Source: Lachnobacterium bovis DSM 14045
GTDB taxonomy: Bacteria; Bacillota; Clostridia; Lachnospirales; Lachnospiraceae
Direction: 5' to 3'
DNA length: 64,000 nt
NCBI RefSeq assembly: GCF_900107245.1
Contig: NZ_FNPG01000008.1
Span: forward strand, 1 to 64,000
Of the stretch, positions 46,343 to 55,442 are shown piece by piece; position 1 is the stretch's first letter, and each line of letters begins with the position of its first letter. Below the pieces are notes generated by a model. That model was given only the letters and a program-made list of their open reading frames with translations, did no database searches and was not told where the DNA came from. Made by a program: the position numbers and the translations under genes.

Positions 46343-48031
46343 ATGAACCAGTTTGCATTATTACATGAGGCAGATTCGAAGTATTGTTTTGCAATAAAAA
46401 ATGATGAAATAATAATAAGATTACGAGCTTCTAAAGAGGATAAAATAGATGTATATTTAGTTTATGGCCCCAAATATGAATTTCATAATAATAGATACAA
46501 GGCTAAAATGAAAATTCAATATGAAGATTCGTTATATAAATATTATGAAAAAAAATTAAAATTGAAGGATTTAAGACTTGCATATATTTTTGAAATCTAT
46601 GAAAATGGGAAAAAATATTTTTTTTGCGAAGATGGATTAGTAATAAACTATGATTTTGAAAATGCATTCTATAATTTTTACCAAATGCCATATATAAATG
46701 AAAATGATAGAGTAAAAGTGGTGGATTGGATGCAGGGAGCAGTATTTTATCAAATTTTTGTTGATAGATTTAATATTGGCAGAAGCTCAAAGGATAAATC
46801 GTATATTGACATGAAGTGGGGCGATAAGCCTACTCCCAAAAACTTTGCAGGTGGTGATTTGAGAGGAATAATTGAAAAACTTGATTATTTAAAAGAACTT
46901 GGAATCACAGCAATATATTTGACACCAATATTTTTGTCAATTTCAAATCATAAATATGATATTTCAGATTATAAAAAAATTGATCCAATGTTTGGAGACA
47001 AGGATGATTTAAAAGAACTTGTACAAAAAGCTCATAAAAAAAATATTCGTATAGTGCTTGATGCGGTATTTAACCATTGTAGTATGAATATAGCACAGTT
47101 TCAGGATGTTATTAAAAATGGAACTAAGTCAAAATATTATAATTGGTTTATAATAGATGGTGAATATCCAGAACCTGAAAAAGGAAATTATGAATGCTTT
47201 GCGTCATGCAATTATATGCCAAAATTTAATACTTCAAATGAAGAAGTACAAGATTTTTTACTTGATATTGCAGTATATTGGATTAAAGAATGTGATATTG
47301 ATGGATGGAGATTAGATGTTTCAGATGAAGTATCACATGATTTTTGGAGGAGATTCAGAAAAGCTGTAAAAGGTGTAAAATCAGATTGTGTAATAATCGG
47401 AGAAAATTGGCATGATGCGTATACATATTTGATGGGAGATCAATATGACAGTATTATGAATTATGCATTCACAAAAGCATGTTTGGATTATTTCGCAAAA
47501 GACAGACTTGATGCAAAAGGAATGGCAGCTAAGTTAAATCAGATTTTAATGAGAAATAATAGCTTAATTAATTCGATGATGTTGAATTTAGTTGATTCGC
47601 ATGATACATTAAGATTTTTTACAGAGCTAGGGTGTAATAAGAAAAAACAATTGTGCGCACTTATGCTAGCTACTGTTTTTCCAGGTGCCCTATGTGTATA
47701 TTATGGAACAGAAATATGCATGGAAGGCGGATATGATCCAGACTCAAGACGATGCTTTAATTGGAATCAGGATGAATGGGATACAGAGTTTTTGAAAGAA
47801 TTTAAAAAAATACTTAAAATGAAAAAAGATGATGTAATCAGATATGGAACAATTACAGCATCAGAAAAAAACGGACTATTAGTTGTGGTCAGGGAGTATA
47901 AATGCGAGAAAATTGTCTTGGAGATGAACATGACAAAAAAGGCAGTAAATGGAATAGAACCATTTAAGTATAGAGTTATAAGAAAGGGTGAATATAATGA
48001 AAAGAAAATTGGTTGCAATGTTGCTTCTTAG
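46343..48031 (+). CDS. cytoplasmic GH13 alpha-glucanase (neopullulanase/cyclomaltodextrinase type)
   Basis: A protein of 562 residues without signal peptide. An N-terminal beta domain (about 1-125, CBM34-like) precedes the catalytic barrel. The four GH13 motifs are DAVFNH, GWRLDVSDEV (nucleophile Asp), IIGENWHD (acid Glu) and LVDSHDT (third Asp), in that order between about residues 240 and 420. The early GAVFYQIFVDRFN is typical of maltogenic or neopullulanase enzymes. It would cut imported maltodextrins or cyclodextrins to maltose and glucose. It overlaps the binding-protein gene by 35 nt. Confidence 0.88.
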   Translation: MNQFALLHEADSKYCFAIKNDEIIIRLRASKEDKIDVYLVYGPKYEFHNNRYKAKMKIQYEDSLYKYYEKKLKLKDLRLAYIFEIYENGKKYFFCEDGLVINYDFENAFYNFYQMPYINENDRVKVVDWMQGAVFYQIFVDRFNIGRSSKDKSYIDMKWGDKPTPKNFAGGDLRGIIEKLDYLKELGITAIYLTPIFLSISNHKYDISDYKKIDPMFGDKDDLKELVQKAHKKNIRIVLDAVFNHCSMNIAQFQDVIKNGTKSKYYNWFIIDGEYPEPEKGNYECFASCNYMPKFNTSNEEVQDFLLDIAVYWIKECDIDGWRLDVSDEVSHDFWRRFRKAVKGVKSDCVIIGENWHDAYTYLMGDQYDSIMNYAFTKACLDYFAKDRLDAKGMAAKLNQILMRNNSLINSMMLNLVDSHDTLRFFTELGCNKKKQLCALMLATVFPGALCVYYGTEICMEGGYDPDSRRCFNWNQDEWDTEFLKEFKKILKMKKDDVIRYGTITASEKNGLLVVVREYKCEKIVLEMNMTKKAVNGIEPFKYRVIRKGEYNEKKIGCNVAS

Positions 48032-49442
48032 TTCAATGCTATTAACAACAGTTGGATGTGCAAAAAAAGGAGAATCAGTAAACGCAGATAAAGGGAAAGG
48101 GGCAGCAGTCTTTGATGGGAAAATAGAAAAAAATGTGACAATTCATGTTTTGGAGAATGACACCGCAATTGAGAAGGGCTATTTTAAAGAGTTAATCGAA
48201 GCTTTTAATGAAAAATATAAATCAAAGGGAATAAAAGCAGTTGATGCAAACATGGATCAACATTCAGATTTAGCAAAAGATGGACCTTATGGATATGGAC
48301 CTGATGTAATCTATCAGGCTAACGATGTTATCATGAAATATGCAAAGGGTAAACATATTTTACCATTACCAGTTGAACAATTTGATTGCTATAAACAGGT
48401 TCCAAAAGTTGCCTGGAAAGCATACGAGACAAAAGTTGATGGAAAAACATACACATGTGGTGTTCCAGTAAATGTTCAGGCACCAATGCTATATTACAGA
48501 AAAGATTTATTGCCAGCAGATTGGAAAGAAAAATGGGATGAGAATAAAGATAATATTCCAGATATGGTGCAGTCTTGGAAGAAAATGTATCAGTTTTCTG
48601 TAGAAAGACATAAAGAAGATTCCACAAAATATGGTTATATGAAATCAATAAATGATATGTATTTTACAAGTGGATTCCTATTTTCATATGGTGGATATAT
48701 ATTTGGAAAAAACAATACAGATACATCAGATGTGGGGCTTTCAGCTAAGAATTCTGCTAAAGGAGCAAGAGTTGTAAATCAGTTGGCATCAGTTATGAAT
48801 GAAGATTGTATTGATGATACGATTACAACAAATGCATATAGTAAGCTTGGTGATGGCTCATATTTTTCAACAATTTCTACACCGGATGTTTACTCAACAT
48901 TCGTAGAAGAGTTAGAAAAAAACTATACTGGAATGTCAAAAAGTGAAGCCGAAAAGAAGGCAAAGGAGAACCTTGTAATGACAACCTTACCAACTTTACC
49001 AGCTTCAGGAGATTTAACTGATAATAGTACAAAAGAGATAGCATGCAAATCAATGGGCGGAGTAAATGCGTATGCAATTAGTTCTTATACAAAAGCACCA
49101 AATGCAAGTTTGCTATTTGTTAAATTCGCAACTGAATATAAAATGATTCAAAAACGTGCGGAAATGCTTGGAATTGCACCTGCTAGAAAAGATGTGGCAG
49201 AAAAAGTTGGAGGAGTTTCAAAACAGATTTATAAAAACTTGGATAATAATGATATTGTCTTGATGCCATCTATATCAGCAGTTTCACAGATATGGACTCC
49301 TGGGCAGACATTTTTTACTGATATTGCAAAAGATGCATATAGAAAGGACTCAGAAAAGAAATATAAAGAAATTGGAGATTATCAAAAAGGTCTAAAAGAA
49401 ATGTGTAAACAAATAGAGGACGCAATTACGACGCTTAAATAA
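47997..49442 (+). CDS. maltodextrin ABC transporter, substrate-binding lipoprotein
   Basis: A protein of 481 residues. The signal peptide ends in LLTTVGC (Cys21). The family 1 solute-binding fold follows (GPDVIYQANDVIMKYAKGKHILPL; YTCGVPVNVQAPMLYYRKDLLPADW; ISSYTKAPNASLLFVKFATEY). It captures maltooligosaccharides outside the membrane for the two permeases downstream. The ATG at 47997 follows AAAGGGTG inside the end of the amylase gene. Substrate is inferred from context. Confidence 0.88.
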   Translation: MKRKLVAMLLLSSMLLTTVGCAKKGESVNADKGKGAAVFDGKIEKNVTIHVLENDTAIEKGYFKELIEAFNEKYKSKGIKAVDANMDQHSDLAKDGPYGYGPDVIYQANDVIMKYAKGKHILPLPVEQFDCYKQVPKVAWKAYETKVDGKTYTCGVPVNVQAPMLYYRKDLLPADWKEKWDENKDNIPDMVQSWKKMYQFSVERHKEDSTKYGYMKSINDMYFTSGFLFSYGGYIFGKNNTDTSDVGLSAKNSAKGARVVNQLASVMNEDCIDDTITTNAYSKLGDGSYFSTISTPDVYSTFVEELEKNYTGMSKSEAEKKAKENLVMTTLPTLPASGDLTDNSTKEIACKSMGGVNAYAISSYTKAPNASLLFVKFATEYKMIQKRAEMLGIAPARKDVAEKVGGVSKQIYKNLDNNDIVLMPSISAVSQIWTPGQTFFTDIAKDAYRKDSEKKYKEIGDYQKGLKEMCKQIEDAITTLK

Positions 49443-49451
49443 TGGGGGAAT

Positions 49452-50840
49452 ATGATGGATAACATTGTAAGAAATAAGAATAAATTTTTCAAAAATAATG
49501 TTACAAAAAAGAAAAAAAACAAAGAAACAAAGACAAAAAAGATTACTGAATTTTGGAAAAAATCTTCTAATCCGGTAAAAGCGTCTTTAGTACTTATGGG
49601 AATCGGTCATTTGAAATATAAATGTTTTTACAAGGCAATTATTTATTTTATGGTAGAAGCTTTGATGATTACATATATGATTTCAAGAGGAATAGACGAT
49701 GTGATTGGATTTTTTACCTTAGGAGTTGTAAAAGCAGATGCGTGGGCTAGAATTGAAGGTGACGATTCAATAATTATGCTTTTAATGGGAATATTCTCAT
49801 TTATAGTAATTACTCTTTTCGTTGTTATTTATATTCAATGCATAAAAGATGCATATAGACTTCAATTAGATTATGAAAACGGGAAAAAATGTAAAACTTT
49901 CAAAAAATTTATAGCAGATTTTTTTGATACAAAATTTCATGTTACAGCATTATCATTACCAGTTATAGGTGTATGTATTTTTAATGTACTTCCAATTGTT
50001 TTCATGATTTTAATAGCATTTACAAACTATGGAGGAACGATTGTTCCGCCAGAATTAATAGATTGGGTTGGAGTGAAGAATTTCCAAAAGTTGTTGGTAT
50101 TATCTAAATTTGGTCCAACTTTTGCTAAGATTTTAAAATGGAATCTTTTGTGGGCAGTTTTATCAACAACTTTAAATTATTTTGCAGGGTTAGGACTTGC
50201 GCTTCTTTTAAACAAGAAATGTGTAAAGGGAAAAGCTTTTTGGCGAGCTTTTCCAGTACTTGCATATGCAATACCTGGTTTTATTACATTATTAGCATTT
50301 AAATTTCTTTTCTCGTATGGTGGACCAATTAACCAGATTATTGTTGCACAGGGTGGAAAAGCCATTGGATTTTTAGATTTGGATGCTAAGATTTCTTCAA
50401 GAATTATTGGTTTATTTGTTAATTGCTGGATTAGTGTTCCTTCAATTATGTTACTTGCAACAGGTCATCTTTCTAATATGGATAAGACTTTATTTGAAGC
50501 AGCTAAAATTGATGGTGCAGGTAGGTTTGCAAGATTTTGGAAATTAACAATGCCATTTATGTTATTTTCGACAATGCCAGTTTTGTTAGGACAATTTATT
50601 GGAAATTTTAACAATTTTGGTATCTTCTATTTCTTAAGAGGAGGACTTTATAATAAAGGTTATTTCCTCGCAAGTGATACAGATTTGCTAATAAACTGGT
50701 TATACAACTTATCGATTGATAATAATTATTATTGCATAGGTGCTGCAATCAGTTTGGTTATTTTCATAATAACATCAGCGATTTCGCTATTCATTTATGT
50801 AAAATCGCCATCATATAGAGAGGAGGATACTTTCCAATAA
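49452..50840 (+). CDS. maltodextrin ABC transporter permease, MalF type
   Basis: A protein of 462 residues with a Lys-rich N-terminal extension of about 40 residues and about eight transmembrane helices. The ATPase-docking EAA loop is EAAKIDGAGRFARFWKLTMP. GGGGGAAT precedes the ATG. Its stop overlaps the next gene as TAATG. Confidence 0.88.
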   Translation: MMDNIVRNKNKFFKNNVTKKKKNKETKTKKITEFWKKSSNPVKASLVLMGIGHLKYKCFYKAIIYFMVEALMITYMISRGIDDVIGFFTLGVVKADAWARIEGDDSIIMLLMGIFSFIVITLFVVIYIQCIKDAYRLQLDYENGKKCKTFKKFIADFFDTKFHVTALSLPVIGVCIFNVLPIVFMILIAFTNYGGTIVPPELIDWVGVKNFQKLLVLSKFGPTFAKILKWNLLWAVLSTTLNYFAGLGLALLLNKKCVKGKAFWRAFPVLAYAIPGFITLLAFKFLFSYGGPINQIIVAQGGKAIGFLDLDAKISSRIIGLFVNCWISVPSIMLLATGHLSNMDKTLFEAAKIDGAGRFARFWKLTMPFMLFSTMPVLLGQFIGNFNNFGIFYFLRGGLYNKGYFLASDTDLLINWLYNLSIDNNYYCIGAAISLVIFIITSAISLFIYVKSPSYREEDTFQ

Positions 50841-51667
50841 TGAATAAAAGAGAAAAACTAGACACTTTTTTTACATATGTGTTTTTAATACTTATTGCAT
50901 TTATTTTCTTTTTCCCATGTTTGTGGCTGATACTTGCTTCATTTTCAAAATCAGGAAGTATATATTCGTTTAAGGGATTTTTCCCAAAATCATATAGCTT
51001 ACAGACATTTGCAAAATTATTTACAGATACGAGAATGTATAATTATCCCAGATGGTTTTTTAATACACTTTTCATTGCCACTGGAAGTTGTATTATAGGT
51101 ACTTTTTTGACAATAATGACAGCATATACAATGTCTCGATTTGAGTTTAAGGGTAGAAAAACAATTATGAAATCAACAATGGTATTGGGAATGTTTCCAT
51201 CTTTTATGGGGATGATAGCAGTATATTTGTTGATGACTCAATTTGGATTAATCAATCATTTATGGGGATTGATTTTGATTTATGCAGCAGGTGCACCGAT
51301 GGGATATCTTACACAGAAGGGATTTTTTGATACGATTCCTAAAGCGATAGATGAGGCCGCTAAGATTGATGGTGCAACCAATTTTCAAATTTTTACTAAG
51401 ATAAATCTTCCTTTGGCCAAGCCAATGATAGTTTACACAGCCCTGACTTCATTTACATGGCCATGGAGTGATTTTATACTCCCAAAACTTTTGTTGAAGG
51501 AGAAAAACTTATATACAGTTGCAGTTGGCTTGATGAGCTTAGATGAGACACAATTTGCCAGATTTGCAGCAGGAAGTGTATTTATTGCGTTACCAATTGT
51601 TGTTTTATATTTTTGTTTAGTCAAAAATATGGTTAATGGTATTTCGGAAGGAGCTATTAAGGGATAA
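50840..51667 (+). CDS. maltodextrin ABC transporter permease, MalG type
   Basis: A protein of 275 residues with six transmembrane helices and the EAA loop DEAAKIDGATNFQIFTKINLPLAKP. It pairs with the MalF-type protein. No ATPase gene (MsmX/MalK type) is found in the locus, so a shared one elsewhere must power the system. Confidence 0.9.
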   Translation: MNKREKLDTFFTYVFLILIAFIFFFPCLWLILASFSKSGSIYSFKGFFPKSYSLQTFAKLFTDTRMYNYPRWFFNTLFIATGSCIIGTFLTIMTAYTMSRFEFKGRKTIMKSTMVLGMFPSFMGMIAVYLLMTQFGLINHLWGLILIYAAGAPMGYLTQKGFFDTIPKAIDEAAKIDGATNFQIFTKINLPLAKPMIVYTALTSFTWPWSDFILPKLLLKEKNLYTVAVGLMSLDETQFARFAAGSVFIALPIVVLYFCLVKNMVNGISEGAIKG

Positions 51668-51680
51668 AAGGAGGAAGCGA

Positions 51681-52727
51681 ATGAACAGAAGAAGGTTAAT
51701 AGGCGCTACAATGTTATCACTAGTTTTGACAGTTAGTAATGTACCAATGGTTACAGTTCGAGCTACAGAAGACACTTCAGTGTCGAATAAGGCTGATTTT
51801 TCAACAGATGTTGTTTATTAGATTGTTACTGACAGATTTGTAGATGGAGATTCATCGAATAATCCACAGGGCGAAATATTTAATAAGTCAGATAATAGAA
51901 AGTATCATGGTGGAGATTGGGCTGGTATAACACAAAAGATTAATGACGGATATTTTACAGATATGGGGATAAGTGCACTTTGGATTCCATCTCCTGTTGA
52001 AAATATAATGTCAATTGATCCAAGTAATAAAACTGCATCATATCATGGATATTGGGGAAAAGATTTTTTTAGAACTAACCCTGCGTTTGGCACGATGAAT
52101 GATTTTAAAAATTTAATAAAAACTGCTCATAGCAAAAACATTAAAATCATAATAGATTTTGCACCTAATCATACTTCGACGGCAGAGTTTGCAGGAATGA
52201 ATTTTCCTGAAGATGGAGCGTTATATCGTGACGGAAATCTTGTTGGAAAATATTCTGATGAATTAGGCGGAATTTTAAAAGGTCAATCAATAAACGTAAA
52301 TAGTAAGGGAGAAGTTAATGGATTAAGACTTGAAGGTGGAGAATATGATATTTCTGTTGAAACAACAAAAGGAACTAAGGCAAAATACAGTTCGTTTAGA
52401 GTATTATCATCTAAGCAAGTGGCAACTAGGTTCTATGTAAATAATGCTAATACACAATATGGATCGTCAGTTTATATAGTAGGAAATGTTGAAGAATTAG
52501 GAAACTGGGATGTAAATAAAGCTGTTGGCCCATTTTTCAATAATACAAAGTCAATAGCAAACTATCCAACCTGGTTTTATGATATCAGTTTACCATCTGG
52601 TAAAAAAATAGAATACAAATACATTATGAAGGATTCAAGTGGTAATGTAATATGGGAAAGTGGAGCTAATCATAAGTATTCAACTGTTACTCAAGGAACT
52701 GGTGTAGTCGTAGATAATTGGAAGTAA
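51681..52727 (+). pseudogene. decayed cyclomaltodextrin glucanotransferase (CGTase/alpha-amylase with CBM20)
   Basis: ATG after GGAGGAAG, a signal peptide (about 29 residues), then DFSTDVVY, an in-frame TAG (51819-51821), then IVTDRFVDGDSSNNPQG. Family members have glutamine at that stop, so a CAG-to-TAG change is likely. The frame is otherwise open to 52727. The barrel is intact only to IIDFAPNHTS and part of domain B; it then jumps at about 52275 into the D/E domains (GGEYDISVETTKG; VATRFYVNNANTQYGSSVYIVGNVEELGNWD; VVVDNWK = CBM20). Roughly 350 residues, including all three catalytic acids, are missing in frame. Not an active enzyme as it stands. Confidence 0.85.
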
Positions 52728-52770
52728 TACATTTTGATTTTCATAAAATCCATATGTTATAAAAAATAAC

Positions 52771-52855
52771 AAAACCACCAACTAGTGTACAAATAACCCT
52801 CAATCGTCAGGTTTGTTCTGACTTTTGTAAAGGTGCACTTGGTTGGTGGTTTTTA
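52771..52855. terminator. large bidirectional terminator
   Basis: AAAACCACCAACTAGTG (52771-52787) pairs with GCACTTGGTTGGTGGTTTT (52835-52853, with a small internal mismatch), and an inner GTCAG/CTGAC hairpin sits in the loop. A-run on the left and T-run on the right serve both converging units. Confidence 0.85.
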
Positions 52856-52918
52856 TTGTTACTTTCTATATATCCTGCCAAAGAGATAGAATGCGATGTA
52901 AATTTAATTATAAAAAAT

Positions 52919-55228
52919 TTAATTATCAATTGTATAAAGACGTTCAAATTCTTCAACAGGTTGTGGTGGAGAAAAATAAAAGCCTTGAAACAAATTACAA
53001 CCCATCTTTGACAAGAAAGGAATCTGTTCTTTAACTTCGACACCTTCAGTTATAACTGTCATACCCAATTCCTGTACAAGCTTTATTAAAAGTTCCAAAA
53101 TGTAATGATTTTTTTCAGGCTCTCGTGTCTCATATAAAAAGGACATTTCAAGTTTTAATACATCAACTGGTAAATCTTTTAAAATATTTAATAAAGTATA
53201 TCCGTTACCAAAGTTATCTATTTCAATAATAAAGCCATTACTTTTTAATTTTTGAACAACAGCAATTTTTCTGTCAATGTCCTGCATCAATACGTCTTCA
53301 GTTATTTCAAGGCGCAGAGTCTGAGGTGATAAATCATATTTTTTTATAAGGCGCATAAATTCTTCATGAACATCTAAAAAGTAAAAATCCATAGGAGAAA
53401 TGTTAAGAGATAAGTAAAAGTCTTCTCCTAACTGATTTTTACGTCCTTCCTTTTTCCATTTTGAAAGAAGAGCACAACTGCTTTCCCATATAAATTTATC
53501 TAGCTTAATAATGGTTCCGTTTTTTTCCAAAATTGGAATAAACTGGTTAGGATACAGCAATCCTTTAATTATATGTTGCCATCTGACGAGCACTTCTGCA
53601 CCTACAACTATATCGTCCTTGGTAACTTGTGGTTGAAGATAAAGTAAGAGTTCGTTATTATTAATTGCATCATTAATGCCAACGGTTACTTCACGTTCCC
53701 AAAGAAGCTGTCTGTCAAGGTGTTGGCTGTATTTTATGATTTGGTGTGTATAATTGTTTTTAAGCTGTTCTATGGCTTGGAAACAGTGTTCAAACATTAA
53801 AGTTATTGGAATTCGGTCATCGGTTATTTCATAAATGCCAATCTGATAAACGATAGGGTAATATATTTTGTCGTAGCTATCAGCCAGTTCTCCAAAGAGG
53901 TTCCTGACTTCTAAATCGTTAAAATCAGAACGTTTAATTAAAAATCCAAACTTGTTACTACTTAATCGTCCATATAATATACTGTGATTTTTTGCAAGCT
54001 CTTTAAGACCCTTTGTGGTGATATGTAAAACATCATCGCCGATAAATGATCCAAAAACATCATTTATTAATTTAAATTCATTTATTGCAATTACAACAGC
54101 AAGATATCTGAATTGAGGGTATTCTTCTATATGATCCCTTACAATTTTGTAAAAATGATTTTTATTATAAACTCCCGTTACGGCGTCGTGTATAGCTAGA
54201 TAGCGTTGTTTTTCAAAACTATCAACGGAATCAGTTCGATCCATAATTTGATAGTACGAGCTTATGCGTTTATTTTTGGAGTTATATACATTATGATAAT
54301 CAATTTGTAAGTGTAAAAGTTTATTATTAATAACTCTTGAACAAAAACAGGTAAAATCTTCTTTAACTTCACTTAAATTAGGATTGTTTAACCATACTTT
54401 TAAGATTTCCTGGCTTAAGTCAACTTCGTTGTCAGATAATCCTAACAGTTCATGAGCAGCATCATTTATATAAATACAGGTATTGTCAATGTCACAAAAA
54501 ATAAGTGCATCCGAAAAACTTGAAATTACTTGTGAAAGCATGTATTCAAGTAATCTTTTTGGTACATGATAAAAGGAAAAATAATACACAAGTAAAGCTG
54601 AAAATGAATATCCGAGAATTGGTAAAATAGGATCGGATGAATTAAAAATATGTAATAAATCAAAAATTATAGAGATCAGCATAAAAATTACGATGAAAAT
54701 ATATTTATGAAAATATGAAAAGGGTGTGGTTATTATTTTGTTAATAAGAATGCCAAAAGAGAAGGCCAAAACAATAAAAATCACCGTAAAATGTAGTGTA
54801 AACCCCCAATATGTTGTTAAAAATAATTCGCCACGAGTAAAGATAAGTTTGGTATCAGTAATTTTAAAAACATGGTGGAATCTATAATTTAAAAATAATG
54901 AAACAGTATCAAGGATTGTAAGTATGGTTAAAATTTTGTGAAAGGCATCTCTGTAAAAAACATACTTGGTATATGATGAGCAAAAGAAAAATAAAGATAA
55001 CATGGTCCAGTCAATTGCAACAAAATAAAGCGCAAATGCGATATTTGCAACATTATCGGATGGCGATATAACTAAAAGAATAGTAATTAAATGTATCATA
55101 AGTACAGCTGCAATAAAATGGCGAACATAATTTGCAGCTGCCTTGTGAAATCTATATGTGCTGATTAAACATATAAATAATATTATAAATGAAAAGCTCA
55201 AAATACCAATGTTAAAATAAAAGCTCAA
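52919..55228 (-). CDS. membrane PAS-GGDEF-EAL protein with degenerate GGDEF motif
   Basis: About 769 residues. Seven or eight N-terminal helices (about 1-230) resemble the 7TM input region of histidine-kinase-type sensors. A PAS domain follows (ISSFSDALIFCDIDNTCIYINDAAHELLGLS), then a GGDEF-like domain whose signature is replaced by LSSNKFG, so cyclase activity is unlikely. The EAL domain keeps AEVLVRW (EVL for EAL), LNISPMDF, EITEDVLMQ and ITEGVEV, but has IDNFGNG instead of DDFG and KLEMSF instead of KID. c-di-GMP hydrolysis or only binding are both possible. The TTG at 55228 follows AGGTG; a GTG three codons earlier overlaps that site. Confidence 0.85.
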   Translation of the reverse strand: MSFYFNIGILSFSFIILFICLISTYRFHKAAANYVRHFIAAVLMIHLITILLVISPSDNVANIAFALYFVAIDWTMLSLFFFCSSYTKYVFYRDAFHKILTILTILDTVSLFLNYRFHHVFKITDTKLIFTRGELFLTTYWGFTLHFTVIFIVLAFSFGILINKIITTPFSYFHKYIFIVIFMLISIIFDLLHIFNSSDPILPILGYSFSALLVYYFSFYHVPKRLLEYMLSQVISSFSDALIFCDIDNTCIYINDAAHELLGLSDNEVDLSQEILKVWLNNPNLSEVKEDFTCFCSRVINNKLLHLQIDYHNVYNSKNKRISSYYQIMDRTDSVDSFEKQRYLAIHDAVTGVYNKNHFYKIVRDHIEEYPQFRYLAVVIAINEFKLINDVFGSFIGDDVLHITTKGLKELAKNHSILYGRLSSNKFGFLIKRSDFNDLEVRNLFGELADSYDKIYYPIVYQIGIYEITDDRIPITLMFEHCFQAIEQLKNNYTHQIIKYSQHLDRQLLWEREVTVGINDAINNNELLLYLQPQVTKDDIVVGAEVLVRWQHIIKGLLYPNQFIPILEKNGTIIKLDKFIWESSCALLSKWKKEGRKNQLGEDFYLSLNISPMDFYFLDVHEEFMRLIKKYDLSPQTLRLEITEDVLMQDIDRKIAVVQKLKSNGFIIEIDNFGNGYTLLNILKDLPVDVLKLEMSFLYETREPEKNHYILELLIKLVQELGMTVITEGVEVKEQIPFLSKMGCNLFQGFYFSPPQPVEEFERLYTIDN

Positions 55229-55310
55229 AATTTTCACCTACATTCAATAGTGTATAGATTTTTATCTGTACTCAAAAATTTCGTTTGTCATAATATGTTT
55301 CGGTAATTTA

Positions 55311-55360
55311 TAAACAAACATAAACAAATATAAACAAATATAAACAAATATAAACAAATA
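55311..55360 (+). repeat. five tandem copies of a 10-bp unit
   Basis: TAAACAAATA repeats with a strict 10-bp period (first copy TAAACAAACA). The A-tracts are in phase with one helical turn, so this DNA should be bent. It ends ten bases before a TTGACA box. Confidence 0.9.
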
Positions 55361-55370
55361 GGAAATGAGC

Positions 55371-55399
55371 TTGACATGTAGAATGAAATAAAGTATCTT
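55371..55399 (+). promoter_or_regulatory. promoter of the flavoprotein gene
   Basis: TTGACA (55371-55376), 17 nt, TATCTT (55394-55399). TATAAT at 55399-55404 is better but 22 nt from the -35 box. Confidence 0.55.
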
Positions 55400-55442
55400 A
55401 TAATTAAATTGTGCACAACCTAAATAAAAAGGAGGAAAACAT

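Noticed and set aside
51963-52727. Separate gene starting at the internal ATG after the CGTase stop
   Set aside because: There is no ribosome binding site before that ATG, and the sequence upstream continues the same CGTase frame, so it is the remainder of a pseudogene.
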